Below, piece by piece: positions 20,759-30,958 of a stretch of DNA of 64,000 nt (position 1 is its first letter; every line of letters starts with the position of its first letter). Location: NCBI GenBank assembly GCA_018816865.1, contig JAHIUW010000011.1, forward strand, positions 62,001-126,000. Reading direction: 5' to 3'. The position numbers were made by a program, and so were the translations under genes. Below the pieces are notes generated by a model. It searched no databases and was not told the origin of the DNA. It saw only the letters and a program-made list of their open reading frames with translations. The stretch comes from Pseudomonadota bacterium (GTDB taxonomy: Bacteria > Desulfobacterota > Desulfovibrionia > Desulfovibrionales > Desulfovibrionaceae).

Positions 20759-22894
20759 ATGAGCCTTGCGCGCACAGCCGTCATTCTTCTGGCGCTCGGC
20801 CTGACACTGGCCGCCAGCACCCTCAGCGCCTGTTCAGGCGGACGCGCCGCCACGCCCAAGGCCGGTGCCCCCACCCAGATGGACAGCGGAGAACCATTCA
20901 AGATCTTTTCCGGCGAATACGAAAACACCAAGCTCATGCTGGAGAACCCTCCAAGCACCTTGGCGGTGCTGCCCTTTGGCGGAGACCTCGCTGGTTTGTA
21001 TCTGACTCCCGAGGCCGAAGACCCGCGGGATGTGGTCCGCCGAGGCATGTACAACCATCTCGCAGCCCTGCCCTTCACGGACCAGGAACTACTGGAGACC
21101 GATGCCCGCCTGTCGGGCGCAAAACTTGACTCCTATCAATCCATCAGCGCCCTGCTGGCTGACAATCCGAAACAACTGCACGCCCTACTGGGCGTGGACG
21201 CTGTGGTCATCGGCGAGATCACCCACTTCGACCGGACCTTCATTGGCATCGTATCCCAGACAGCAGTGGGTGGTCAGGTACGCATGGTGGCTCTGCCCTC
21301 GGGCCAGCTGCTGTGGCGGGCCGTGCACGTCAGCCGGGGCTTTGGCGGCGGCGTCTCCATCACTCCGGTGGGTCTGGTCATGTCCGCGCTGTCCTCGCTC
21401 TGGAACCTGCGGGATGAACAGCTGCTGCGGGAGACCGACGCCCTGTTCCGCGAAATAGTGAGCACCATCCGCCTCCCCGCCCAGAGTCGCCGGTACATGG
21501 CCTCCGCCCCTGAATTCGACCTGTTCACCGTGGACGAAGAAGCCCCGGTCTACCGCGAAGGCGAGGCCATCGTCTTCCGGCTGGTGGGCACGCCCGGCGC
21601 GCGGGCCACGGCCCAGCTGAGCGCCCCCAACGGTTTTTCCGAGACCGTGGAATTGCTTCCCGCCCCGCCTTCACAACGCCGCGTGCTGCGCGGTCACATC
21701 CTGACCGCCCTTGAAGAGCAATACGAAAGACAGGGCCTGACCACGACTCCCGAGGAAATGGCCGCGGCCATGCGCGAATTGGATGCCCGTGAGATCTATC
21801 AGGGGGCCTATCTTCCCGAGGGCGGAACCCAGGCCTCGCGGGTCACCGTGCGCGGCGTCCTGGTCAACGGCTCGGGCGGACGCAGCATGCAGGTATTGCC
21901 CCGGCCCCTGTCCATCGATGCCCTCCCGCCCCCGGCCCCTTCCGACCTTGCGGCCACGGCCCAGGACGGGCGCATCCATCTCAGCTGGTCACCTGTGGAC
22001 GCCGCCGATCTCCAGGCCTATGAGGTCTGGATCTCACCCAGCGGGCTCTCCGGATTCACCTTGGCCTTGCGCAGCGAATCCCCGGAGGCCGAGGTGGACG
22101 GGCTGGACAATTTCAGCCCGCGTTTCCTGCGTGTCAGCGCCGTGGATCAAGCGGGAAACCGCAGTCCCTTCAGCCTTGGGATCAAGGCCACCCCGCTGCC
22201 CGACCCCGACCTCGTCAAGGGCGCGGCCACATCGCCCTTGCTGGGCGGCATGGTGCAGGATGTCCTGTTCTTGGGCCCCGAACACAGCCCCTATCTCGTG
22301 CAATCCGACCTGGCCGTGCCCAAGGGTTCGGCGTTGCATATCGCCCCCGGCGTGGTGCTGCGTTTCGCACCCACAACGGGGCTGGTCGTGGCCGGAGGCA
22401 ACCTGACGGCTTACGGCACCATCGAGCACCCCGTGCGTTTCGTTCCCGAAACACCCGATTCGCGGCCCGGTTCCTGGACCGGGCTGACCGTGGACCAAGA
22501 CTCGCGTGTGTCGCTCAACCAGGCCCGGATCCTCGGTGCACAGATCGGCCTGGACATCCGCGGCAGCGCTCCCCGGCTGCAAGGCCTCGTGATCCGGGCC
22601 TCCAGCCAGGCCGGGCTGCGACTGACCGACGGCGCCGCCCCCGACATGACCTGCTCACTGATCAAGGGCAACGGCGGCATGGGAGGTATCGTGGTCCAGG
22701 GGTCGGGTCTGAGGCCCAGCATCCGCGGCACGAGCTTCTCCGCCAACGCCCCCTTTGACGTCCAGAATTTTTCCTCAGCAACCCTGGATCTCACCGGAAA
22801 CTACTGGGAAACCGACCCCGGGATTTCCGTGTTGGGTCCGGCCCTGTTGGCCCCCATCCTGGAGACCCCGCTCCCAGGCTGCCCGGCCCCATAG
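20759..22894 (+). CDS. Large envelope lipoprotein: GNA1162/DUF799-like, fibronectin III and beta-helix domains
   Basis: 711 residues. A lipoprotein signal peptide ends in the lipobox LSAC near residue 25. Residues about 55-235 resemble the GNA1162/DUF799 (CsgG-like) lipoprotein family. A fibronectin type III domain follows at about 387-477 and a right-handed parallel beta-helix with regular Gly/Asn turns at about 520-690. Start at 20759 chosen because of CACGGAGG upstream and the signal peptide; a longer frame from 20432 is not credible. Likely anchored in the outer membrane. It is followed within ten bases by an LPP20-like gene. Domain combination is unusual; function unknown. Confidence 0.75.
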   Translation: MSLARTAVILLALGLTLAASTLSACSGGRAATPKAGAPTQMDSGEPFKIFSGEYENTKLMLENPPSTLAVLPFGGDLAGLYLTPEAEDPRDVVRRGMYNHLAALPFTDQELLETDARLSGAKLDSYQSISALLADNPKQLHALLGVDAVVIGEITHFDRTFIGIVSQTAVGGQVRMVALPSGQLLWRAVHVSRGFGGGVSITPVGLVMSALSSLWNLRDEQLLRETDALFREIVSTIRLPAQSRRYMASAPEFDLFTVDEEAPVYREGEAIVFRLVGTPGARATAQLSAPNGFSETVELLPAPPSQRRVLRGHILTALEEQYERQGLTTTPEEMAAAMRELDAREIYQGAYLPEGGTQASRVTVRGVLVNGSGGRSMQVLPRPLSIDALPPPAPSDLAATAQDGRIHLSWSPVDAADLQAYEVWISPSGLSGFTLALRSESPEAEVDGLDNFSPRFLRVSAVDQAGNRSPFSLGIKATPLPDPDLVKGAATSPLLGGMVQDVLFLGPEHSPYLVQSDLAVPKGSALHIAPGVVLRFAPTTGLVVAGGNLTAYGTIEHPVRFVPETPDSRPGSWTGLTVDQDSRVSLNQARILGAQIGLDIRGSAPRLQGLVIRASSQAGLRLTDGAAPDMTCSLIKGNGGMGGIVVQGSGLRPSIRGTSFSANAPFDVQNFSSATLDLTGNYWETDPGISVLGPALLAPILETPLPGCPAP

Positions 22895-22903
22895 GAGATC
22901 GCG

Positions 22904-24019
22904 ATGCCCCGTTCCCCGTCCCCCGCCCCCTTGGCCATGACCCTGACCGCCCTGGTCATCTGGGCGCTTATTGGCCCCCTGACCACGACGCCGACCGCTC
23001 ACGCGGCCACAAATGCCGCCGCCCAACAAGCCGCGGTGGAATATGTGGGGGCAGTGGGATTCATCGACTGGGAGAATGCCAAGGCCGTGGCCTCGGGGAC
23101 CGGAGCGCCACCGCCGCAGGCGGCCAACCTGGCCCAGGCCCGAGCCGCCGCCCGGCGGGCAGCCCTGCTCGACGCCCGGCGCAATCTGCTGGAAGTGGTG
23201 GGGCAGGTACGCATCGACTCCCAGACCGTCGTACGAAATCTCCTGGTCGAGAATGACCAGGTCACCTCTCGCATCCAGGGAGTCCTAGAACGCTCCGAAA
23301 TCATGGCCGAGCAGAGACTGGCTGACGGCTCGGTACGCATCACCGTCAGTGTTCCGCTGACCGGAGCACTGGCCCGGGCGGTCCTGAGCCCCGGCGAGAT
23401 CGGGACGTCCGTCGCGTCCCCAGGCCGGATGGGCACACTGGAAGAGCGAATCCGTGTCCTGGAAGCCCGTGTGGCCGCCCTGAGCAATGCCCTGGAGGTC
23501 CTGGAAAACCGTCCACACACCAGTCCCGCCGCTGTCAGACAGAGTGCTGACGGGCAAACCCAGCGGCAGCTGACCGCACTGGATGCCCGCCTGCGGCAAC
23601 TGGAGACCGGGGCCGCGCAGCAACCGTCCATGGCCGCTTCTCCGGTACGCAAAACGGCTCCGCCATTGCCCCCAGTCACCCAGGCCGAGGCCCGGGCGGC
23701 AACGGGACTGATCATCGACGCACGCGGAACAGGCTTCAAGCCCACCCTGAGACCACGCATCGTCAGTGGCGAGCGGCTCCTCTATCCCTCGGACTCGGTG
23801 AATTTCGATACGGGCGTCAGTCAGGGTTTCGTGCGCTATTACCGGGACCTCGCCCAGGCCCAACAGGGCCGCCGGGCCGGGACCGCCCCCAAGGTCATCC
23901 GCGCCCAGGCCACGGACGATGCCTTGCAGGTTTCATCGGCGGACGGCGACTTCCTGGAAAACATCCTGGCCGAGCCGGGCAATTTCCTGGACCGCTGTCA
24001 GGTGGTGGTGCTTTTCTAG
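22904..24019 (+). CDS. Exported LPP20-like protein
   Basis: 371 residues. A signal peptide with hydrophobic core and a probable AHA cleavage site ends near residue 35. Residues about 45-150 resemble the LPP20 lipoprotein domain (short helices with ARAAARRAALLDARRNLLE, then a beta-rich part with VRITVSVPL), though no lipobox is present. A coiled-coil/Pro-rich linker leads to a second conserved C-terminal region (about 260-371). Nine bases downstream of the large lipoprotein, so probably co-expressed and acting in the same envelope structure. Confidence 0.72.
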   Translation: MPRSPSPAPLAMTLTALVIWALIGPLTTTPTAHAATNAAAQQAAVEYVGAVGFIDWENAKAVASGTGAPPPQAANLAQARAAARRAALLDARRNLLEVVGQVRIDSQTVVRNLLVENDQVTSRIQGVLERSEIMAEQRLADGSVRITVSVPLTGALARAVLSPGEIGTSVASPGRMGTLEERIRVLEARVAALSNALEVLENRPHTSPAAVRQSADGQTQRQLTALDARLRQLETGAAQQPSMAASPVRKTAPPLPPVTQAEARAATGLIIDARGTGFKPTLRPRIVSGERLLYPSDSVNFDTGVSQGFVRYYRDLAQAQQGRRAGTAPKVIRAQATDDALQVSSADGDFLENILAEPGNFLDRCQVVVLF

Positions 24020-24150
24020 CAACCACCGTCGCTTGCCATGTTGCGCGGCCATTCTCACGCGAACTCCGCGCCCGGAGCCGCCGCCGACACGGCGACGAGT
24101 TCCAGACCGGGCTTGCTTCCGCAGACGTTTTGCAGCACCCTCGATTCCGC

Positions 24151-24906
24151 ATGCCCAAACAACACCCCGACACCGTGCACAGAGGCACCCACCGCGACTA
24201 CCGCTCCGGAATCACTCCCGCCCAAGGGGAAACCACCTTTCAGGTGGTGGTGGAGGAAACCGATCTGTTGGTGGTGGCGAGGGCCGACCTGAGCGCCGAG
24301 ACCACGCGCATCGTGACCGGCCTGCGCGGCCAGATCAAGGCCTACATGACCCTGAATCCGGTCTTCGGACCCAGCCTGCAGCCCGTGGCCGTACCCGACA
24401 GCGCCCCGCCCATCATCCGCTCCATGGCCGAAGCCGCGCAACAATGCGGAGTCGGTCCCATGGCCGCCGTGGCGGGCACCGTGGCCCAATACACGGCCTG
24501 CGCCCTGCTGGACAAGAGCCCGGACATCCTGGTGGAAAACGGAGGGGATCTCTATCTCTGCTCCACCCGACGGCGGGTGGTCGCCATCCTGGCCGACCCG
24601 TCCGGAGACGCCAGCCTGGGCCTGGCCTTGGAACCCGAGGACTTTCCCTGCTCCCTGTGCGCCTCCTCGGCCACCATCGGGCACTCCCTGTCCCTGGGCA
24701 GAGGCGAATTGGTGGTCGCGCGCGCAGCCAACGCCAGTCTGGCGGACGCGGCGGCCACCGCGTTGTGCAATATGCTCCGCTCCCACCAGGATCTGAAACG
24801 GGTCACGGCCTGCGCAGAAGCCCTGGGACTGGACGGGGTCTTCGCCCAATGCAACGGCACGATCTCGGTCTGGGGGGACATGGAACTGGTAGCTCTGAAG
24901 CGCTGA
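24151..24906 (+). CDS. UPF0280 family protein
   Basis: 251 residues. The conserved UPF0280 block GPMAAVAGTVAQYT near residue 110 and VENGGDLYL near 135 are intact; the family has an ApbE-like (FAD:protein FMN transferase-related) fold but its activity is undefined. ATG at 24151 was chosen; an in-frame TTG at 24130 is possible, and neither has a clear ribosome site. It may be the last gene of the lipoprotein-LPP20 group. Confidence 0.85.
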   Translation: MPKQHPDTVHRGTHRDYRSGITPAQGETTFQVVVEETDLLVVARADLSAETTRIVTGLRGQIKAYMTLNPVFGPSLQPVAVPDSAPPIIRSMAEAAQQCGVGPMAAVAGTVAQYTACALLDKSPDILVENGGDLYLCSTRRRVVAILADPSGDASLGLALEPEDFPCSLCASSATIGHSLSLGRGELVVARAANASLADAAATALCNMLRSHQDLKRVTACAEALGLDGVFAQCNGTISVWGDMELVALKR

Positions 24907-25142
24907 TCCTCCCTGCCGATTCCCGGGACCAATCCCTTGAACGGCCTGGCCTCCACACTTCGATCGCCCACAGCGGCCACGCCCAGCACCACGCTCACGC
25001 TGCAGCCAGAGTGTCTTTGTCCACACACGCGACAAGGACGCCATGGACTGGCCCTTGGCCTGAGACACACGCCAGGAAAGAGCACCGGACCGGCCATTTC
25101 TGACCTGTCTTCTGCGCTACGCAAAGTGGACCCTTCTGCCCG

Positions 25143-26534
25143 TTATGAAGTCTTGATCTTTTGAACGACGGTGTCGAGCTGACGCCCGAGCGGGGTCTGG
25201 AGGCGAATCTCGCGCTCCACATTGGTGATGCCCTTCAGGACGGTGGAATGGCGACGGTTGAAATGGGTGCCGATCTGCTGCAACGGCATGTCGGTGTATT
25301 TGCGGGTCAGGAAAAACGCGGTATTCCGTGCCTGGACGATCTCCCGTTTGCGGGATTTGGAGGAAAGGACCTCCAGCGACATGTCGAAATAGGAACAGAC
25401 ATGGCTCACGATCTTCTGGAAGCCGATGGCGCTCAAGTCCTGCGTGGTATAATTCTTGAGCACGCTCTCGGCCAGGTCCATGGTGATGCCCCGCCCCAGG
25501 AGCCGGGCCTTGAGCACCAAGCTTTGCAGACAACTCTCCAGCTGGCGGATATCGAACTTCAGATTCTCGGCCAAGAGGTTGGTCACGTCGCGCGGAATCT
25601 GTACCTGATGCAGCCGGGCCTTGGCGTCCAGGATGCTGCGCCGGGTATCCAGACAAGGCTGTTCAATAGTGGCCAGGAAACCGGAGCACAGTCTTGAGGC
25701 CAGATGATCGTCCACGTCCTTCAATTCCCTCGGCAGGAACGAGCTGGAGAGCACGACCTTGCAACCTCGGGCCTGCAAGGCCTTCAGGGTCTCCAACAGC
25801 TCATCCTGGGTATGGGTCTTGCCCTGCAGGAAGTGGATGTCCTCCAAAAGAAGCACATCGAGCTTTTCGCGAAACTGAGCCTTGAACCGGTCCACCTGGC
25901 GTGACTTGAGGGACAGGATGAGCTGGGTGGCGAACTGCTCGGCCGTGAGGTAGGCCACACGCACGTTGGAGCGGTTGCTGCTCCGGGCGATCTGCCTGCC
26001 GATGGCATGCAACAGATGGGTCTTGCCCAGTCCAGGCGAGGAGTTCAGGAACAGCTGGTCAAAGTCCATCCCCGGGCGGCACATGCTCTGGGAGGCCACG
26101 TAGGCCATCTCGTTGCATGGCCCCACCACAAAATCATCAAAACAGAACTGCCAGTTGCAACTGTTCAGACTACTGGGCGTCAGATTGGGCAAACCCAACA
26201 GTTGGGGCGACGTGTCTTTGAGCTGTGATCCGGATTTGGCGCTGGAGCTGTCAGTCTTGGCTGGTGTCTTTTCAGGGCTGGGAGAGGACGCCACGGTCTT
26301 GGGTCTGACAGCCACCTCAATCAGAGGGCGTGTGCCCATAACCTGGGTCGCTGCCTCGGCAATGGACTCAGACAATCTGTCCCTGACCCACGACGCCACA
26401 AAGGGATTCGGGGCGTAGAGCTTGAGATGTCCTTCCCTTGCCTCTGCATCCAAGGGTTTGATCCAAACCTGATACAACCCTGGGTTGAGGGTTTTTTCTA
26501 GGATATTGCGTGTCTGGGGCCAAGCGTTCAGCAT
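25143..26534 (-). CDS. dnaA: DnaA paralogue (replication initiator-like)
   Basis: 463 residues with DnaA domains I-IV. Domain III has Walker A SSPGLGKTH near residue 160, in which the usual leading glycine pair is SS, and Walker B LLLEDIHFL near 225. Domain IV ends with RRHSTVL in place of the canonical RDHTTVL, so the Asp that reads the DnaA box is Arg. D. vulgaris carries two dnaA genes, one of them near ruvB, and this locus matches that second type. ATG 26534 gives the normal N-terminus. A DnaA-box-like TTTTCCACA lies upstream at 26745. Whether it initiates replication or acts as a regulator is open. Confidence 0.9.
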   Translation of the reverse strand: MLNAWPQTRNILEKTLNPGLYQVWIKPLDAEAREGHLKLYAPNPFVASWVRDRLSESIAEAATQVMGTRPLIEVAVRPKTVASSPSPEKTPAKTDSSSAKSGSQLKDTSPQLLGLPNLTPSSLNSCNWQFCFDDFVVGPCNEMAYVASQSMCRPGMDFDQLFLNSSPGLGKTHLLHAIGRQIARSSNRSNVRVAYLTAEQFATQLILSLKSRQVDRFKAQFREKLDVLLLEDIHFLQGKTHTQDELLETLKALQARGCKVVLSSSFLPRELKDVDDHLASRLCSGFLATIEQPCLDTRRSILDAKARLHQVQIPRDVTNLLAENLKFDIRQLESCLQSLVLKARLLGRGITMDLAESVLKNYTTQDLSAIGFQKIVSHVCSYFDMSLEVLSSKSRKREIVQARNTAFFLTRKYTDMPLQQIGTHFNRRHSTVLKGITNVEREIRLQTPLGRQLDTVVQKIKTS

Positions 26535-26570
26535 GTCGTGATTTCTAGGTCCTTGTTCATGCTTTCGCAA

Positions 26571-27146
26571 CGGGCAATATCCCGACGTTGCCAGTTCGTA
26601 ACATCCCCTGTTCTCCCCACCTTAAACTGCAACAACTTCCTGAATTGTATTGAAAAACCCGTAAGTCCCCGTTTCACCGTCCGTCCGAGGGAATCGACGC
26701 TGTTCAAGGCTTTCCCAGGGTCAACATCTATTTCCTTTGATAAGTTTTCCACAGGGCCATTTCGCGTTAACTCCTGAATCTTGATAATTGATTCTGAAAT
26801 CATTTCTTTGAACATTGAAATCAGGCAATATTTATTCCATTCTTCTTGACAGATGGGAGCCTACGGCCAGCAAGCACTTCCAAAAACACCAGCTTAATCT
26901 TCCTTAACAGCCAATAAAAAGCCCTGATTTAAGGAAACGCCAAAAGCCAAATCTCCACTGAAATACAATGGTTTCCGGCGATACGTGAAACATGGGAGAC
27001 GTGAAACAGGATCGTCACAAACAGCACAGGCAGGAGCAGAAAGGACTCGCAAAGCGGCTGATACCCAGCCTTGCCATCCTGACAACGGCAGTCGGCATTA
27101 TAGATGAATTCGGCGATTAACAGCGATTATGGACGATATATCAGAA
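26571..27146. other. Gene-free, AT-rich region upstream of the dnaA paralogue
   Basis: About 570 bases with lower GC than the flanks, especially 26755-26860. It includes one DnaA-box-like site (26745-26753). The small open frames here lack ribosome sites and recognisable products. It presumably holds the dnaA promoter and leader; a repeated box array expected of an origin is not seen. Confidence 0.6.
26745..26753 (+). promoter_or_regulatory. DnaA-box-like site
   Basis: TTTTCCACA differs at one position from the consensus TTATCCACA, about 210 bases upstream of the dnaA paralogue. Autoregulation is a reasonable inference; a single site can occur by chance. Confidence 0.4.
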
Positions 27147-27359
27147 TCAAAGGAGCGGATAGTTCTCTTTTTGCAGTTCCTCTGGATAGGGCGCGCCGGT
27201 GTAGCGCTGCCAGACCGATTTGGAGACCTTCAGCTCCACAAGGATCTGCGTGAGTTTCTTGCCCCCGTCCCACCAGCGATACTCGTCCGCGCACTGCTTG
27301 GGAATGACCAGGTTGCCATCCTCAGCGACGTACGGCTTGCAGTCCGGTAGCTCATCCAT
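27147..27359 (-). CDS. Small conserved hypothetical protein
   Basis: 70 residues, acidic N-terminus and an aromatic middle (RWWDGGKKLTQ). It starts nine bases after the thyX stop on the same strand, so it looks like the last gene of the rlmE/yebC-ruvCAB-thyX run. No domain recognised. The spacing and normal codon use argue that it is real. Confidence 0.65.
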   Translation of the reverse strand: MDELPDCKPYVAEDGNLVIPKQCADEYRWWDGGKKLTQILVELKVSKSVWQRYTGAPYPEELQKENYPLL

Positions 27360-27368
27360 CGCGCACTC

Positions 27369-28037
27369 CTAGGCTTCGGCCAGGGCTTTGAATTTTTCGA
27401 TAGCCTCGGAAAACTGCTCGCGCAGGTCGTCAAACAGAGCGGGCATGCGCCGCGCGAATTCATCCAACAGCGGCAGCATGATCTCGCGGATCTGCGGATG
27501 CGCCGGACCGCCGCAACGCAGACGGAACACGTGCCGCCACTCGCGCAGGTTGGCGGTCATCACGATCTCCGTCTTCAGGCTGTTGGGTAGGACGCTGCGA
27601 GCCTCCTCCGGGCGGGCGCCACCGGCGACCATTTCCAGATAGGCCGCCTCCGTGGCCAGCATGGCCCGTTCCCAGCGCTCGTACTCCGGGCTGCCTTGTT
27701 GCCAGAACACGGGCCGGATCACGGTGATCTCGTTGCCGAACCTGTCCTTGGAATAGTTGGCGTAGCGGGTGGACTCCTGGCTGTAGGCCGCCAATCGGTG
27801 ACGCACCAGCTCGTGGGTCACGCCCCGGTCGCAGATGAAGCGCACCGTGGCCGAGGCATGCTCCACCACGGATTCATGACCGCTCTTGAGGATCATCTTG
27901 ACGAACTTGGCGGCGGAATCCGGGGTGATCTTGTCCTCGGACTTGTAGCAGGTCCGGCCTGCGGCCTCGATGTGTTTCAGCACGTCCTCACCGTCAGGCA
28001 TGGACATGATCTCAAAAGAAGGGCTTACGACTCGCAT
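27369..28037 (-). CDS. thyX: FAD-dependent thymidylate synthase
   Basis: 222 residues. The ThyX signature RHR-x7-S is present as [11 protein letters not shown] near residue 77, and the C-terminal [14 protein letters not shown] segment corresponds to the conserved substrate-binding region. ThyX makes dTMP using methylene-THF and flavin. ATG 28037 lies within the last codons of ruvB (13-base overlap) and is preceded by AAGGGAA; a longer frame from 28139 merely runs through ruvB. Part of the ruv operon. Confidence 0.95.
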   Translation of the reverse strand: MRVVSPSFEIMSMPDGEDVLKHIEAAGRTCYKSEDKITPDSAAKFVKMILKSGHESVVEHASATVRFICDRGVTHELVRHRLAAYSQESTRYANYSKDRFGNEITVIRPVFWQQGSPEYERWERAMLATEAAYLEMVAGGARPEEARSVLPNSLKTEIVMTANLREWRHVFRLRCGGPAHPQIREIMLPLLDEFARRMPALFDDLREQFSEAIEKFKALAEA

Positions 28038-29026
28038 GGGTTCCCTTGGCCGCCTGGGACGGCTGAAATCAGGTTCAGATGCGCGTAGGCGCGTGGCGTG
28101 GCCATCCGCCCCCGCGGGGTCCGCTTCAAAAAACCGCACTGCATGAGATACGGTTCATAGATTTCCTCGAGGGTCCGCACTTCCTCGGAGCAGGCCACGG
28201 CCAGGGTCTTGACCCCCACCGGACCGCCACCATAATGATGGATCAGCGTCTCCAGGATCTTACGATCCATGAAATCCAGACCGGAATCGTCCACGTCCAT
28301 GCGCGCCAGAGCCTGTTCGGCGGCCTCGGCATTGACCTTGCCGTTGCCTTCCACCAGGGCGAAGTCACGCACCCGCCGCAGCAGCCGGTTGGCGATGCGC
28401 GGGGTCCCGCGCGAGCGCCGGCCAATGACCTTGGCTCCGTTCTCGGACAGCTCCACCCCCAGGATCCCCGCCGCACGGGTCACGATGCGCGCCAGGTCAT
28501 GGGGAGAGTAAAATTCCAGGCGCGAGATCACGCCGAAGCGATCGCGCAGGGGCGAGGTCAAGAGCCCGATGCGGGTCGTGGCCCCCACCAGGGTGAAGGA
28601 CTCCAGATCGATCTTCACGGTGCGCGCCCCCGGACCCTGGCCGATGACCAGATCCAACTTGAAATCCTCCATGGCGGGATAGAGGATCTCTTCCACGTTG
28701 GGCGGCATGCGGTGGATTTCGTCCACAAACAGGATGTCGTGACGGCCCAGGTTGGTCAGGATGGCGGCCAGATCGCCGCTGCGCTCCAGCACCGGGCCGG
28801 AGGTACTGACCAGATTCACGCCCAATTCAGCGGCGATGATCTGGGCCAGGGTGGTCTTGCCCAGGCCCGGGCAGCCGTAGAGCAGGGTATGGTCCATGGC
28901 CTGACCCCGTTCCAGGGCAGCGGACATGAACACGCGCAGGTTGGCCCGCAACTCGTCCTGGCCGATGAAGTCATCCAGCCTTCTGGGGCGGATGGTCTCG
29001 TCCGGAATGATCACTGCCCGACTCAT
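28025..29026 (-). CDS. ruvB: Holliday junction branch migration helicase RuvB
   Basis: 333 residues, AAA+ ATPase that drives branch migration with RuvA. Walker [10 protein letters not shown] near residue 51, Walker B FVDEIHR near 100, and the RuvB signature [11 protein letters not shown] at the N-terminus are all intact. Its start overlaps the ruvA stop by four bases (ATGA type). Confidence 0.98.
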   Translation of the reverse strand: MSRAVIIPDETIRPRRLDDFIGQDELRANLRVFMSAALERGQAMDHTLLYGCPGLGKTTLAQIIAAELGVNLVSTSGPVLERSGDLAAILTNLGRHDILFVDEIHRMPPNVEEILYPAMEDFKLDLVIGQGPGARTVKIDLESFTLVGATTRIGLLTSPLRDRFGVISRLEFYSPHDLARIVTRAAGILGVELSENGAKVIGRRSRGTPRIANRLLRRVRDFALVEGNGKVNAEAAEQALARMDVDDSGLDFMDRKILETLIHHYGGGPVGVKTLAVACSEEVRTLEEIYEPYLMQCGFLKRTPRGRMATPRAYAHLNLISAVPGGQGNPCES

Positions 29027-29640
29027 GAACGCCTCTTGGCAATGAGCTTCAGGGCCTCGCGCAGGGCGGACCCCACGTCGAGATCAGGCTGGTCGCTGAA
29101 CACCTTTTCCAGAACGGTTTTGGCCTCGCCCTCGTCATAGCCGAGATTGCACAGGCCCATCAGGGCATCGCGGAAGGCGCTTCCCGCGCCACCGTCCAAG
29201 GACGGCGCAAACGGCTCCAAGCCCGAGATTCCCTGGCCTTCCAGCTTGAATTTCAGATCGATGAAGATGCGCTGGGCGCTCTTCTTGCCGATGCCGGGCA
29301 CCTGGATCAATCGGGTGTAGTCATCGCTCAGCACGAGCCTGCGCAGATCGTCCGGGGTGAACACGGCCAGAATGGACAGTGCGGTCTTGGGGCCCAGCTT
29401 GTTGATGGACAGCAGGGTGGCGAACAGCTCGCGCTCGTCCCAGGTCAGAAATCCGTAGAGCTCGATGGCGTCCTCGCGCACGATAGTCTGCACGAACAGC
29501 TCCACCTCTCCGCCCACTTTGGGCAGGGCAGCGGCCACGGCCTGGACCATGCCCACCTCGTAGCCCACCCCGCCGGGGGTCAGCAGCACGCAGCCGCCCT
29601 CGGTCCGAACGGCCACGGTGCCTGCGAGAAAAGCGATCAT
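29023..29640 (-). CDS. ruvA: Holliday junction DNA-binding subunit RuvA
   Basis: 205 residues. N-terminal OB-fold starting MIAFLAGTV, central helix-hairpin-helix motifs (GPKTALSIL and [12 protein letters not shown]) and a C-terminal UBA-like domain that binds RuvB. ATG 29640 overlaps the ruvC stop; the longer frame from 29688 would extend into ruvC. Confidence 0.97.
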   Translation of the reverse strand: MIAFLAGTVAVRTEGGCVLLTPGGVGYEVGMVQAVAAALPKVGGEVELFVQTIVREDAIELYGFLTWDERELFATLLSINKLGPKTALSILAVFTPDDLRRLVLSDDYTRLIQVPGIGKKSAQRIFIDLKFKLEGQGISGLEPFAPSLDGGAGSAFRDALMGLCNLGYDEGEAKTVLEKVFSDQPDLDVGSALREALKLIAKRRS

Positions 29641-30149
29641 GAGGCCTCTCCGATGAGCCGGTTCATCCGACGCTGGTTCAAATGACACAGGGCCACGGCC
29701 AGGGCGTCCGAGGCATCCTCGGTCCAGCCGGGGTTCTTCATGCCCAGCGAGTGCGCCACCATGTAGGCCACTTGGCTCTTGGCCGCCCGGCCCGTGCCCA
29801 CGAGGTTCTTCTTGACCACCGTGGGTTCGTAGGCCGCCACCGGCAACCCGGCCACGGCACAGGCCGCGATGGCCGCGCCACGCGCCTGACCAAGCTTTAA
29901 GGCGCTCATAGTATTCTTGGACACGAATACGTTTTCCACGGCAGCCTCGTGGGGGCCATGCTCCAGGATGAGCGCAGCGATGCCCTCATAGATCTTTCCC
30001 AGGCGCAGCCCCAGGTCCTGGACGGACCCGGTACGCACCGTACCCGCGGCCACCAGCGTGGCCTGGCCCGACAGTTCGCGCACCAGACCAAAGCCCGTGA
30101 TGCGCGAGCCGGGATCGATGCCCAGCACAAGGATGCCGCGGTCAGTCAT
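29637..30149 (-). CDS. ruvC: Crossover junction endodeoxyribonuclease RuvC
   Basis: 170 residues, RNase H-fold resolvase cutting Holliday junctions with RuvAB. The first catalytic Asp is in LGIDPGS (residue 11), the Glu in AVENVFV near residue 70, and the C-terminal acidic pair in EDASDALAVALCH near 145. Sixteen bases separate it from yebC, four-base overlap with ruvA. Confidence 0.97.
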   Translation of the reverse strand: MTDRGILVLGIDPGSRITGFGLVRELSGQATLVAAGTVRTGSVQDLGLRLGKIYEGIAALILEHGPHEAAVENVFVSKNTMSALKLGQARGAAIAACAVAGLPVAAYEPTVVKKNLVGTGRAAKSQVAYMVAHSLGMKNPGWTEDASDALAVALCHLNQRRMNRLIGEAS

Positions 30150-30164
30150 AGGCTACACAGCGGA

Positions 30165-30911
30165 CTATTCCGCCATCTCCTCGAACAGTTCGTCGGGCAG
30201 ATCGGCGTTGTTGTGCACGTTCTGGACGTCGTCGTTGTCCTCGAGCAGGTCGATGAGCTTGACCAGCTTGCGGCCGGCGTCCATGTCCACGGGCACGGTG
30301 TTCTGAGCGATCATGCGCACCTCGGCGTCGGAATACTTGATACCGGCGTCGTCAAAAGCCTGCTGCACATCGGCAAAACCCTCCGGAGCGGTGCGCACTT
30401 CCCAGGCCTCGCCGTCATCCAGCACATCCTCGGCACCGGCCTCCAGGCCGACTTCCATGATGGCGTCCTCGGTGTATTCTTCCTTAGGGAAGTACAGGGT
30501 GCCCTTCTTGTCGAACATCCAGGCCACGCACCCTGCCTCGCCCATGCTGCCGTTGTTGCGCGACAGCAGATGTCGAACCTCGGCCACGGTACGGTTCTTG
30601 TTGTCCGTGGCAACCTCCACCAGCAGGGCGATGCCGCCGGGGCCGTAGCCCTCGTACTGCAACTCGACCATATCTCCGCCAGCAAGCTCTCCGGTGCCCT
30701 TCTTGATGGCGTTGTCGATCTTGTCCTTGGGCAGGTTCACGGCCTTGGCCGCGGCGATTGCTGCGCGCAGGCGGGCATTCATGGCGGGGTCGCCGCCATG
30801 CTTGGCGGCGATGATGATTTCCTTGGCGGCCTTGGTGAACATCTTACCGCGTTTGGCGTCCTGACGCCCCTTGCGGTGTTGGATATTGGCCCACTTACTA
30901 TGTCCAGACAT
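30165..30911 (-). CDS. yebC: YebC/PmpR family transcription or translation factor
   Basis: 248 residues, beginning [15 protein letters not shown], the family hallmark. Members act as DNA-binding regulators (PmpR) or, as shown more recently for some, relieve ribosome stalling at proline runs. Position immediately before ruvC is the classic yebC-ruvCAB arrangement. Confidence 0.97.
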   Translation of the reverse strand: MSGHSKWANIQHRKGRQDAKRGKMFTKAAKEIIIAAKHGGDPAMNARLRAAIAAAKAVNLPKDKIDNAIKKGTGELAGGDMVELQYEGYGPGGIALLVEVATDNKNRTVAEVRHLLSRNNGSMGEAGCVAWMFDKKGTLYFPKEEYTEDAIMEVGLEAGAEDVLDDGEAWEVRTAPEGFADVQQAFDDAGIKYSDAEVRMIAQNTVPVDMDAGRKLVKLIDLLEDNDDVQNVHNNADLPDELFEEMAE

Positions 30912-30958
30912 GATTCCTCCAAATAGTATTGCTCCGCCCCCGCCTCCGGGGAGCGTGG

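Noticed and set aside
26528-26815. 95-codon minus-strand frame ending at the dnaA start (possible coupled leader gene)
   Set aside because: No ribosome site at either possible start and a translation without recognisable features; it is more likely dnaA leader.
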